This document shows, one piece after another, positions 9,114-17,035 of a stretch of DNA of 64,000 nucleotides. The position numbers were made by a program, and so were the translations under genes. Numbering within the stretch: position 1 is the first letter of the stretch; every line of letters starts with the position of its first letter. A model generated the notes under the pieces. That model made no database searches. It saw nothing but the letters and a program-made list of their open reading frames with translations, and was not told where the DNA came from. Source of the DNA: CAVYBY01 sp963766935 (GTDB lineage Bacteria; Actinomycetota; UBA4738; HRBIN12); assembly GCA_963766935.1 (NCBI GenBank), contig CAVYBY010000008.1, positions 186,001 through 250,000 on the forward strand, written 5' to 3'.

Positions 9114-10417
9114 AGCGTCACCACCGTCGGTCCACGGCTCGGTCCGAACGCATTCCTCGCGTCGAACACCAGCTTCGCGTGCTCGGCCACCCACTCGAGG
9201 TCGTATGCCGTGTGCGGCGTCAGCAAGGCGACGAGGTCCGCGCGAGAGATGGCGAGATTCGTCAGCTCCGTCCGCCACAGCGAGGCTCCGTTGACCGAGA
9301 CTTCCTCGACATAGGGGTCGTGGAAGGTCATGCGAGCCCCGCGTTTGGCGAGCTGCTGGATGATCCTGAGCGATGGGGACTCGCGCACATCCCCCACGTC
9401 GGGCTTGTACGCGACGCCGAGCACGAGGATCGACGCCTCCTTCACGGCCTTGCCCGCGTCGTTCAACGCCTCGGCAATCCGCCCCGCGACCCAGGCCGGC
9501 ATCTGGGCGTTGATGTCCTCCGCCTCCTCGAGCACCCGGAACTGGTGCCCGACGTCGCGCCGCACCTGCCAGGCGAGATAGGTCGGATCGAGCGGGATGC
9601 AATGGCCGCCCACGCCGGGACCCGGGTAGAAGGGCATGAAGCCGAACGGCTTGGTCGCCGCGGCGGCGATGACCTCCCAGACGTCGATCTCGACCTCGTG
9701 GCAGAGCATCGCCATCTCGTTCGCGAGCGCGATGTTCACGTGCCGAAAGGTGTTCTCGAGCAGCTTCGCCAGCTCCGCGGCCCGGCATGAAGAGACCGCC
9801 ATGACCTTGTCCACGAGCTGCTCGTAGAACAGGGCCGCCACACCGGTGGACTCAGCATTGACCCCCCCGACCACGCGCGGCACGTCCCTGAACGAGAACT
9901 CCCCGCTGCCCGGATCGATGCGCTCGGGCGAGTAGGCGAGCAGGAACTCCTTGCCGGCGACGAGACCCGACGCCTCGAGGAGCGGCTTCACGCGTTGGTC
10001 GGTCGTCCCCGGGTACGTCGTAGATTCCAACACGACCAACGAGCCCGGCCCGAGACATGCCGCGACCTCGCGGCAGGCACCGTCGATGAACGACAGGTCG
10101 GGTGTGCCGTCGAGGAGCGGCGTCGGCACACAGACGAACACCAGGTGGCTGTCGCGCACGGCCTCCACCGACGAGCTGAAGTCGAGCCGGCCGGTCGCGA
10201 AGGCGGAGCGCCAGATCGCGTCGTCGACACCCGCCACCACCGACCGGCCCTCCGAGAGTCCGGCGACCCGGCCTGCATCCACGTCGATGCCGGTGACGCG
10301 ATACCCGGCCTCCGCGGCCGCGCAGGCGAGCGACAGTCCGACGTAGCCCTGCCCGACGACGGCGACGTGGGCCGAGCGGTTGAGGATGCGGCGACGCAGA
10401 TCAGCGGTTGCCCGCAT
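9110..10417 (-). CDS. UDP-N-acetylglucosamine/UDP-glucose 6-dehydrogenase family (WbpA/WecC-like)
   Basis: NAD-dependent nucleotide-sugar dehydrogenase of 435 residues that should oxidise C6 of a UDP-hexose to the uronate in two steps. Visible are the NAD site VAVVGQGYVGLSLACA (18-33), the substrate loop CVPTPLLDGTPDLSF, ENTFRHVNIALANE in the central helix and the catalytic cysteine C273 in PGPGVGGHCIPLDP; the C-terminal domain has LGVAYKPDVGDVRESPS. The sequence fits the WbpA/WecC branch better than plain UDP-glucose dehydrogenase. With the downstream WlbA-WlbB fusion it suggests UDP-diacetamido-glucuronate synthesis. The ATG at 10417 starts 48 bases after the small sigma-like gene. Confidence 0.85.
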   Translation of the reverse strand: MRATADLRRRILNRSAHVAVVGQGYVGLSLACAAAEAGYRVTGIDVDAGRVAGLSEGRSVVAGVDDAIWRSAFATGRLDFSSSVEAVRDSHLVFVCVPTPLLDGTPDLSFIDGACREVAACLGPGSLVVLESTTYPGTTDQRVKPLLEASGLVAGKEFLLAYSPERIDPGSGEFSFRDVPRVVGGVNAESTGVAALFYEQLVDKVMAVSSCRAAELAKLLENTFRHVNIALANEMAMLCHEVEIDVWEVIAAAATKPFGFMPFYPGPGVGGHCIPLDPTYLAWQVRRDVGHQFRVLEEAEDINAQMPAWVAGRIAEALNDAGKAVKEASILVLGVAYKPDVGDVRESPSLRIIQQLAKRGARMTFHDPYVEEVSVNGASLWRTELTNLAISRADLVALLTPHTAYDLEWVAEHAKLVFDARNAFGPSRGPTVVTL

Positions 10418-10465
10418 GGGGGTTGCCTCCTTGTCGGCGGAAGGCGAAGCGATCTCGCAAGGACC

Positions 10466-10825
10466 TCAGGCTGGGATCCGCTGTGCGGTCGACGGCTCAC
10501 CAAGCTCGGCGATCTTTCGGATGGCGGCCGCCCGCCGCCGGAAACACTGACGTCTGCTGATCGAAAGCTCCCGCGCGATCTCGTTCGCCGGGAGCTGACG
10601 CACGTACCAAAGGTGCAGCAGGCGACGATCGCGTTCGCCGATCAGTTGCATCCGCCGGCAGAGCTCGGTGCGCTCAGCCAGGGTGTCGAGCAACCCACCG
10701 CGGATGCCGTCAGTGGCCGTGTTGCCCCGCCGCTGCCCAACCTTGTAGAGCGAGGACGTGACGGGCTGCCACCAGTCCGTGTACGTGATCAACGCCCAGA
10801 CGACCCGCTCAGGCGTGGAGAGCAC
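10466..10825 (-). CDS. Small sigma-70 region 4-like helix-turn-helix protein
   Basis: A 119-residue protein with a C-terminal helix-turn-helix: DRRLLHLWYVRQLPANEIAR then ELSISRRQCFRRRAAAIRKI, the pattern of sigma region 4 (helix, turn, recognition helix followed by basic residues). There is no region 2, so it is not a full sigma factor; related stand-alone proteins act as regulators. It lies between the chain-length protein and the nucleotide-sugar dehydrogenase in the polysaccharide locus, so a local regulatory job is plausible. Function is not established. Confidence 0.55.
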   Translation of the reverse strand: MLSTPERVVWALITYTDWWQPVTSSLYKVGQRRGNTATDGIRGGLLDTLAERTELCRRMQLIGERDRRLLHLWYVRQLPANEIARELSISRRQCFRRRAAAIRKIAELGEPSTAQRIPA

Positions 10826-10891
10826 ACAAACCTCCGGAAGTTAGACCGTAGCGCCCCTGCCGGTGACGCGGAAGACGGGGAAGACCCTTAC

Positions 10892-12541
10892 TCACTGGGA
10901 GATCCACATGTCGATTCCCGGATCCGGCGGCGGCTCCGTCGTCGGAGGATCGTCGGACCGGGGCTCCTGCGGTGGCGACTTCCTGGGCCGCCGCGGCGCG
11001 CGGTAGGTCCGCCGGTGCGACCACGAGATCGAGCCTCCGCCCGAGTCGTTGAGGACCACCCCGACCACCTTCGCGCCCAGACGATCGAGCAAGCTGGAGA
11101 TGCTTCCGGCGAGCGCGATGCTGGTCTTGCCGGCCCGCGCCACGAGCACCACGGCGTCGACGTGAGGCGCCAGCGGGACGACGTCGTTCGCCACCATCAA
11201 GGGAGCGCCGTCGAGAATGACGACGTCCGCGACCTCCTTCGCTCGCTGCACGAAGCGCTGCATCTTGATGGATCCCAGAAGCTCGGCCGGGCGCTCGGGC
11301 CGGGCGCCGCTGGCGAGCACGGTCACCCGGTCCACCGACGGCTGTCCGAGGTAAGGGCGAAGATCGAGCGGAGCGCCATGCGTGAGCTCGCCGTTCATCG
11401 CCCCGAGCGCTTCCACGAGACCCGGGCTCGCGGGAACGCCGAACACCTTGTGGATCGCCGGGTGCCGCAGGTCGCACGAGAGCACCAGCACGCGGTTCCC
11501 GACCTCGGCGTAGGCGGCCGCGAGGTTCGCCGCCACCGTCGTCTTGCCGTCCTTGGGCTCGGCGCTGGTGACGAGGATGGTCCTCGGCGAGGACGGCTGC
11601 TGCAGCGGCTTGCCGTTCCCGTTCGGGTGCCGGGACGGTCCGGGAACCCAGCGCGAGACCTCCGCCCCCAGAAGCCGGAAGACGTCGGCCGCGCGCGAGA
11701 CCGGATGCGACGCCGTGACGACACCCCGCCGGCGGCGCCTCGAGATGACCGGCACCTCGATGAGAACCGGCAGACCGAAGGCCTCCTCGGCCGCCTCGCG
11801 GGTTCGGATCTTCGTGTCGAATCGCTCGAGGACCAGAGCCAGCCCGATCCCCGCGGCGAGTCCGACGAGCGCCGCGAGGGGGACCCGCGAGAGCGGGCTC
11901 GCCGGCGATTCGGCCGCGGTGGCCGAGACTAGCTCGGCTTTGGTGGCGGGCTGCAACACGCCCAGCGTGACGGGGGTGATCCGGGCGATCGAAAGCTGGG
12001 TCAGGGCGTCTTCCAGCGGCTGGATCATGAGCGGCCCCGCGCCGCGGCCGCGAAGCACCTTGATCTGCTTCTGCAGGAACGCCTGCTTTTCGTCGATCCG
12101 GCGGATCTTGAGGTGCCCCAAGTAGGTGACGAGCGCATTCGAGAAAGCGCCGGAGATGCTCCGCGCCTCTTCCGGTGCCTCGGCGAACCCCGTAACGGTC
12201 ACGAAGCCGCTTCCGGTGTCGGCCGTCGCCTCGACCTGTGAGCTGAGCGTCAGCGGATCGCCCTCGAAGTGCATCCGCTTGCCCGCGATCTGGGCGACAT
12301 CAGGAAGGCTCAGGACGCTCGCGATCGTCGCGACGGTCATGCTCGGACTTGCCGAGTCCGAGGTGATCGCGTCGGGGCTCCACAGCACGGTGGCCGCCGC
12401 GTAGGTGGCCTCCGTCGGAGTGGCGGGCGGCGGCGCCACGGCCTCGCCGGTCGCCCACGCCGCGGTCCCCGCGACGACGACGGCCGCTGCGACAACCCAC
12501 CAGCGCCGACGGAGGGCTCTCAGATACTGGATCGGCTCCAT
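10892..12541 (-). CDS. Wzz/Wzc-like chain-length protein with CpsD-type P-loop kinase domain
   Basis: This 549-residue protein has the layout of polysaccharide co-polymerases: a transmembrane helix near 15-33 (WWVVAAAVVVAGTAAW), an extracytoplasmic domain, a second helix near 220-238 and a cytoplasmic BY-kinase-like domain. The latter has Walker A SAEPKDGKTTVAANL (326-340), Walker A' VLVLSCDLRHPAIHKV and Walker B VADVVILDGAPL. Unlike classical tyrosine kinases the C-terminus has no tyrosine cluster; it ends in a proline- and arginine-rich tail with one tyrosine (RRTYRAP). It should control chain length or export of the glycan. Its ATG at 12541 lies inside the 3' end of the LuxR-type gene (22-base overlap). 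Confidence 0.8.
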   Translation of the reverse strand: MEPIQYLRALRRRWWVVAAAVVVAGTAAWATGEAVAPPPATPTEATYAAATVLWSPDAITSDSASPSMTVATIASVLSLPDVAQIAGKRMHFEGDPLTLSSQVEATADTGSGFVTVTGFAEAPEEARSISGAFSNALVTYLGHLKIRRIDEKQAFLQKQIKVLRGRGAGPLMIQPLEDALTQLSIARITPVTLGVLQPATKAELVSATAAESPASPLSRVPLAALVGLAAGIGLALVLERFDTKIRTREAAEEAFGLPVLIEVPVISRRRRRGVVTASHPVSRAADVFRLLGAEVSRWVPGPSRHPNGNGKPLQQPSSPRTILVTSAEPKDGKTTVAANLAAAYAEVGNRVLVLSCDLRHPAIHKVFGVPASPGLVEALGAMNGELTHGAPLDLRPYLGQPSVDRVTVLASGARPERPAELLGSIKMQRFVQRAKEVADVVILDGAPLMVANDVVPLAPHVDAVVLVARAGKTSIALAGSISSLLDRLGAKVVGVVLNDSGGGSISWSHRRTYRAPRRPRKSPPQEPRSDDPPTTEPPPDPGIDMWISQ

Positions 12542-13083
12542 CGGCCCGTCCCTCCTTCCGCCAAGGCGGCGACGGCGGCCGCCTGGTTCGGGACGCCCAG
12601 CCGCCTGAAGGCTCGGGTCTTGTGCTGCTCGACCGTCTTGGGGCTGATCCCGAGCACTCGCGCCATCTGCTTGCAGGCCAGCCCCTTGGCGGCAAGCCGG
12701 AGGATCTGCTCCTCGCGCCGGGTGAGACCTTCGGTCCCAGACGGCGGCGGCGCGCCCCCCGGCACGAGCGCCGATGCCAGGTGTGAGACGTCCTCGTCGA
12801 CCGCCACGGTGATCCCCTGTTCGTCGTCGCCGTCCTCGGGCGCCGCCGACGCGATCACGACCACCCGGAGTCCCCGTTTCCGCAAGCGGCCGATGACGCC
12901 GGGCGCGCCCGGGATCCGGGCGTCGATCGCGACCACGTCTGCCTGGCGGGCCCACTCCTCGACCTCGGCGGCGCTCGTCGTGACGCCGACCGGCACCAGT
13001 GCGGGATACCTCGCGAGCGCCGCCGCGATGCCCTCGGCGGCCAGGGTCTCGCGGTGCGCCACCACCACCGCTCGGACGCTCAT
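12520..13083 (-). CDS. LuxR-type regulator with degenerate receiver domain
   Basis: A 187-residue NarL/FixJ-like protein. The N-terminal 110 residues follow the receiver fold (VRAVVVAHRETLAAEGIAAA, then VVAIDARIPGAPG containing the presumed phospho-acceptor position) but the conserved lysine near the end of the fold is not evident (ITVAVDED), so phosphorylation control is doubtful. Residues 118-180 are a standard LuxR helix-turn-helix: LTRREEQILRLAAKGLACKQ and SPKTVEQHKTRAFRRLGV. The ATG at 13083 overlaps the dehydratase stop (ATGA). Embedded in the operon, it is likely a local transcription regulator. Confidence 0.8.
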   Translation of the reverse strand: MSVRAVVVAHRETLAAEGIAAALARYPALVPVGVTTSAAEVEEWARQADVVAIDARIPGAPGVIGRLRKRGLRVVVIASAAPEDGDDEQGITVAVDEDVSHLASALVPGGAPPPSGTEGLTRREEQILRLAAKGLACKQMARVLGISPKTVEQHKTRAFRRLGVPNQAAAVAALAEGGTGRWSRSSI

Positions 13084-14945
13084 GAGGCGGCCCTGCCGGC
13101 CGGCTCGCGCACATCGGTCGCGCGCGTCTGCCGCATCCGATCCGCGAGATCCTCGAGGCGGTTCTCCCGGGCGAGCCGCTCCATCTCGTCGAGACTTCGG
13201 CGAAGGTCGACCGGGTCCGGAGCCGGAGGGATCGCGACGACGATCCCCGGACGCTCGGTCGGCACCGGCGACTCCTCGTCGTTGACGAGCTCTTCGTGCT
13301 GCTTCTCTCCTGGGCGGGCGCCGATCACCTGGATCGGGACGTCGCGGCCCGGGACGCGCCCGGACAGCCGAATCAGCCGGTGCGCAAGGTCGAGGATGTT
13401 GACGGGGTCCCCCATCTCGAGAGTGAAGACCTCTCCGCCGCGCGCGAGCGCCGCGGCCTGGAGCACCAGCTGGACCGCCTCCTCGACGCTCATGAAGTAC
13501 CGCGTCATCTCGGGATCGGTGACCGTCACGGGCCCGCCGGCCGCGATCTGCCTGAGGAAGGTGGGCACGACGGATCCCCGGCTCCCCAGGACGTTGCCGA
13601 ACCGCACCGCGCACAACACGGTCCCCTGCCTCGACAGCCCGCGCGCGATCTGCTCGGCGATCTGCTTCGACGCGCCCATCACGCTGGTCGGCCGCACCGC
13701 CTTGTCGGTCGAGATCAAGACGAAGCGCGACGCCCCGCAGGCTCCGGCGGCCTCGACGACATTCGCGGTGCCGACGACATTCGTCAGCAGGGCCTCCTGC
13801 GGGTGCTTCTCCAGGATCGGCACGTGCTTGTGCGCGGCGGCATGGAACACGACCTCGGGGCGGTACTCGTCGAATACCTCGCTGGTCCGAAGACGGTCGC
13901 GCACGTCCGCGAGGACCGGCGTGGCGCGCGAGCCGTCGAGGGTCACCAGGAGGTCGTGCAAGTGCGTCTCGTCGTGATCGAGCAGGATCAACCGCTCCGG
14001 TTCGAAGATCTCCACCTGCCGGGCGATCTCCGAACCGATCGAGCCCCCCGCACCGGTGATCAGGACGCGCCGGCCGCGGATGAGACGGCGAACGGCGGCC
14101 AGATCGGTTTCGACCTGGCGGCGTCCCAGCAGGTCCTCGATCCGCAGATCGCGAAGGTCGCCCACCGTCGCGCGGCCCCCGACGATCTCCCGCACCGAGG
14201 GCAGCACGCGCAACGAGACGCCCGCCTCCTCGCAGCAGATCGCCACGTCGCGGATCAGATCGCCGGTGGCGCTCGGGATCGCGAGCAGCACCTGGTCCAC
14301 CTCGAGCTTTTGAGCGATGACGGGGATCGACCCGTGCCCACCCAGCACGATGGCTCCATGAAGCTCGAGTCCGAGACAGCGCGGGTCGTCGTCGATCAGA
14401 CCGACCACCTCGAGGGTGGACTGCGGGTCCCGAAGGATGTCGGCGAGGACTTCCGCGCCCGCGTCGCCGACGCCCATCACGAGGACGCGCGCTCGCTCGC
14501 TATCGGCGGAACGCCGGCGGAACGCGAACAGCCGGCTCTGGAACCGGATCGCGCCAAACGCCATCAGCGCCGAGGCGTTCCCAAACGCGACCACCGACAG
14601 TGGAAGCGGCCGCCGTCCGTGACCGAGGAGCAGGGTCATCCCCAGCAGAAGGAGGAAGCTCGCCACGCCGGACAGAAGGACACGCCTCGCCTCCTGGACG
14701 CTCGCGTGCCGCCACATCTGGCCGTAGAGGCCGAAGAGGTAGTTGCAGAGTAGATGGATCAGCGCGACCGCCGGAAGCACGACCAAGAAGCGGTGCCAGC
14801 GATTCGTCGGCACGCCGCCCTCGAACCGAAGGACGAGCGGCACCAGGTAGGCGGGCACGACAATCAACGCGTCGAGAAACGCGAGCGGGATGTCGAGTCG
14901 CACCCGCGCGACGATGCGTTGGGGAAGTGATGCGTCCGGGGTCAC
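13080..14945 (-). CDS. Membrane nucleotide-sugar 4,6-dehydratase (PglF/CapD/FlaA1-type)
   Basis: The 621-residue protein begins with four hydrophobic segments (residues about 20-130), followed by a CoA-binding-like domain (ARVLVMGVGDAGAEVL) and a C-terminal short-chain dehydrogenase domain with ITGAGGSIGSEIARQ as the NAD(P) loop, VFHAAAHKHVPILE, and SVMGASKQIAEQI with serine/methionine and lysine at the active site. This is the architecture of PglF/CapD enzymes, which convert UDP-N-acetylglucosamine to the 4-keto-6-deoxy sugar as a first step to bacillosamine- or QuiNAc/FucNAc-type sugars. The GTG at 14945 overlaps the PqqD-like gene stop (GTGA). Confidence in the family is high; the final sugar is unknown. 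Confidence 0.9.
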   Translation of the reverse strand: MTPDASLPQRIVARVRLDIPLAFLDALIVVPAYLVPLVLRFEGGVPTNRWHRFLVVLPAVALIHLLCNYLFGLYGQMWRHASVQEARRVLLSGVASFLLLLGMTLLLGHGRRPLPLSVVAFGNASALMAFGAIRFQSRLFAFRRRSADSERARVLVMGVGDAGAEVLADILRDPQSTLEVVGLIDDDPRCLGLELHGAIVLGGHGSIPVIAQKLEVDQVLLAIPSATGDLIRDVAICCEEAGVSLRVLPSVREIVGGRATVGDLRDLRIEDLLGRRQVETDLAAVRRLIRGRRVLITGAGGSIGSEIARQVEIFEPERLILLDHDETHLHDLLVTLDGSRATPVLADVRDRLRTSEVFDEYRPEVVFHAAAHKHVPILEKHPQEALLTNVVGTANVVEAAGACGASRFVLISTDKAVRPTSVMGASKQIAEQIARGLSRQGTVLCAVRFGNVLGSRGSVVPTFLRQIAAGGPVTVTDPEMTRYFMSVEEAVQLVLQAAALARGGEVFTLEMGDPVNILDLAHRLIRLSGRVPGRDVPIQVIGARPGEKQHEELVNDEESPVPTERPGIVVAIPPAPDPVDLRRSLDEMERLARENRLEDLADRMRQTRATDVREPAGRAAS

Positions 14946-15238
14946 AGAGACTCAGATCGAGATTGAGGGCCGGAAACCGAAAGCAGCTTCGCCCTGCGGA
15001 ACTGCCCGACCAGCGTGCGAATCTGAAGCTCGACCTCTTCGACGGGCAGGTCGAATGCGTGCGCGACGTCCGCGGCGAGCTGAGGCATCGTCGCGGTGCC
15101 GTCGCACAGACCGAACACGACGGTGGCCGTCGAGTTCAGATGGTGGAACGCGCCGTTCGTCTCGTCGAAGACGACCGCCTCGCCGTCGAGCTCCTCGACG
15201 AGAAGATCTGCGCGGATCCTGGGTTTGACGCGGGGCAC
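14942..15238 (-). CDS. PqqD-like small protein 2
   Basis: A 98-residue PqqD-family protein. It has the expected beta hairpin and helix: ELDGEAVVFDETNGAFHHLN followed by STATVVFGLCDGTATMPQL, then helices ending VGQFRRAKLL. The pattern 'hLN-x-T/S-A-hh-h' is the strongest mark of the family. The start is a GTG at 15238 that follows the stop of PqqD-like 3 by four bases; the end overlaps the dehydratase start. In this operon it may recruit a peptide or protein substrate, but no modifying enzyme or precursor peptide is visible. Confidence 0.75.
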   Translation of the reverse strand: MPRVKPRIRADLLVEELDGEAVVFDETNGAFHHLNSTATVVFGLCDGTATMPQLAADVAHAFDLPVEEVELQIRTLVGQFRRAKLLSVSGPQSRSESL

Positions 15239-15242
15239 GCGA

Positions 15243-15527
15243 CTACTCCTTCCAGATCAGGATGTCGGCCTCTTCGAACTGCAGGAGGATTCGCCTGACG
15301 TCCTCGACGACCACCTCGGAGGGCAGCCCCGACAGCTCGCAGATCGCGTCGATCATCTCGTCGGGATCGGTCTCGCCGTCGCAGAGCACCCAGATGGCGG
15401 CGGCCGTCGTGTTGAGCAGGTGCACGGAGCCGGACTCCGGGTCGTAGAGGGCGTTTTCTCGGTCGGCCTGCCGCAGCCACAGGTCCGGCTTGCGGGTCGG
15501 CCGCCCGGTTCGCAGCAGGATGCTCAT
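15243..15527 (-). CDS. PqqD-like small protein 3
   Basis: A 94-residue PqqD-family protein with ENALYDPESGSVHLLNTTAA, AIWVLCDGETDPDEMIDAI and a C-terminal LLQFEEADILIWKE. The HLLNTTAAAIW motif is a close fit to PqqD. Its ATG at 15527 overlaps the stop of the upstream response regulator (ATGA), so it is translationally coupled to a regulator, which is unusual for a PqqD protein that normally accompanies a modifying enzyme. It is more similar to PqqD-like 2 than to PqqD-like 1. Confidence 0.75.
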   Translation of the reverse strand: MSILLRTGRPTRKPDLWLRQADRENALYDPESGSVHLLNTTAAAIWVLCDGETDPDEMIDAICELSGLPSEVVVEDVRRILLQFEEADILIWKE

Positions 15528-16210
15528 CGTCCCGCCCCCGCAAGGGAGTCGAGGATGCCGTTCTGCGTCACGAACGCCGCCGCTTCCAGTCTCGAATGCA
15601 CACCGAGCTTGCTCAGCATGTTCTGGACGTGCGTGCGGGCCGTCTCGGAGCTGATCACCAGCTCCTGCGCGATCGCGTCGTTGTCGCCACCCTGGGCCAG
15701 CAGGGCGAGGACCTCGCGCTCGCGCCGGGTGAGCCCCGCCATCCGTTTGAGCGCCTCGTCCCGCTCGCGGCGGCGCTGGATCAGGTTCCGCAGGAGCCCG
15801 CCGAGCATCCGGGGCGGCACGAGGGCCTCGCCGCGATGAACGGCTCGAGTGGCGTCGATCAGCTCGACCAATGGGGACTCCTTCGAGAGGTAGCCGCTCG
15901 CGCCGGCCTCGAGCGCGTGGACGAGGACGAACTCGTCCTCCTGACCGCTGAACACGATCACGCGGCAATCGGGAACCCGGGCGCTGATCTGTTGGGTCGC
16001 GCGGATGCCGTCGCAGTTGGGCAGATCCGCGTCGAGCAAGGCGACGTCGGGCCGGACGCGTTCGGCTTCAGCGATCGCCTGCAGCCCGTCGCGTGCCTCG
16101 CCGACGACGACCAGATCCGCTTCGCCCGACAGGACGACCTTGACCGCTTCGCGAAACAACGACTGCTCGTCGGCGAGCATCACACGGATAACGCCGGTCC
16201 CCTCGGCCAC
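15524..16210 (-). CDS. NarL/FixJ-family response regulator (paralogue 1)
   Basis: 228 residues: receiver domain with IRVMLADEQSLFREAV, the phospho-acceptor in VALLDADLPNCDG and the lysine in GYLSKES; then a LuxR helix-turn-helix with LTRREREVLALLAQGG and SSETARTHVQNMLSKLGVHS. All residues needed for phosphorylation are present. The GTG at 16210 is preceded by GGAGGA with five spacer bases, which supports the start. It is a close paralogue of the regulator at 16358-17035, sharing GVHSRLEAAAF in the DNA-binding end. The partner kinase is probably the one at 17035-17718. Confidence 0.9.
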   Translation of the reverse strand: MAEGTGVIRVMLADEQSLFREAVKVVLSGEADLVVVGEARDGLQAIAEAERVRPDVALLDADLPNCDGIRATQQISARVPDCRVIVFSGQEDEFVLVHALEAGASGYLSKESPLVELIDATRAVHRGEALVPPRMLGGLLRNLIQRRRERDEALKRMAGLTRREREVLALLAQGGDNDAIAQELVISSETARTHVQNMLSKLGVHSRLEAAAFVTQNGILDSLAGAGR

Positions 16211-16357
16211 GCGGCTCCTCCGTCCCCTCGAAGAGGTCCCCCAGTGCTGCGTGGCTCAACGTAGCCAGGAAACCAACGTCGAACACCCGCTGCACGACGT
16301 AGACGGTGTACGCCGATGGAACCATTCGTAGGTCTCCCCTCCCGGGGGGACGAAGCG

Positions 16358-17035
16358 TCAGGAAACCGGCGTTTGAGCGGCCGATGCCGCGTCGGTGCGA
16401 TGGCGAAGTTCGTCGGCATCCACCAGGCCGTTTCGTATGGCGAATGCCGCCGCTTCGAGGCGAGAGTGGACACCGAGCTTGGCGAGGATGCCTTGCACGT
16501 GCGTGCGCACGGTGTTGGGGCTGATCGAAAGCGTGTCGGCGATGTCGTGACTCGTCGTGCCGCGCGTGAGCAGCGTCAGCACCTCGAGCTCGCGCGGTGT
16601 CAGCTGGTCCGAGAGCAGAGCGGACGACCCGGCGCCGCGGCCCGGCCCGCGACCCTGGAAGTTCGGGACGACGACTCTGCCGTCCAGCACGGACCGGATC
16701 GCGCTCATGACGTCGCGGATGCGGGCGTCCTTCGTGAGGAAGCCTTGAAAGCCGGCCCCGAGCGCCGCGCGGGCGAGCCGTGGGTCCCGATCCGACGTGA
16801 GGGCGATGATCCGGACGTCCGCGTGACGGTGCAGGATCTCGCGGCCAACATCGAGGCCGTTTTCGTCGGGAAGGCCGATGTCCATGAGCACGAGATCCGG
16901 ACATTCGCGGTCGACCGAGGCGAGAGCCTCCTCGCCCGATGCGGTCACGTCGAGGATCGTCGCGCCCTCCTCCCGAAGCGATGCGGCAAGCGCCTCGCCG
17001 AAGAGCTGCTGATCCTCGACCACCAACACCTTCAT
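16358..17035 (-). CDS. NarL/FixJ-family response regulator (paralogue 2)
   Basis: 225 residues with an intact receiver (MKVLVVEDQQLFGEAL; acceptor aspartate in LVLMDIGLPDENG; lysine in GFLTKDA) and a LuxR-type C-terminus (LTPRELEVLTLLTRGT; SPNTVRTHVQGILAKLGVHS). The ATG at 17035 shares one base with the stop of the histidine kinase gene (TGATG), so the two are a coupled two-component pair. The gap of 147 bases to paralogue 1 contains no gene that I recognise. Target genes are likely the downstream polysaccharide operon, which is inferred from position only. Confidence 0.9.
   Translation of the reverse strand: MKVLVVEDQQLFGEALAASLREEGATILDVTASGEEALASVDRECPDLVLMDIGLPDENGLDVGREILHRHADVRIIALTSDRDPRLARAALGAGFQGFLTKDARIRDVMSAIRSVLDGRVVVPNFQGRGPGRGAGSSALLSDQLTPRELEVLTLLTRGTTSHDIADTLSISPNTVRTHVQGILAKLGVHSRLEAAAFAIRNGLVDADELRHRTDAASAAQTPVS

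Noticed and set aside
9995..11932. Long plus-strand open frame over the UDP-sugar dehydrogenase and the chain-length protein
   Set aside because: Antisense shadow of well-supported minus-strand genes; no recognisable domain and no plausible start.
8820..15527. A lasso-peptide or PQQ biosynthesis cluster, suggested by three PqqD-like proteins
   Set aside because: No PqqE-like radical-SAM protein, PqqA/PqqC, transglutaminase-like B2 or Asn-synthetase-like C protein is present.
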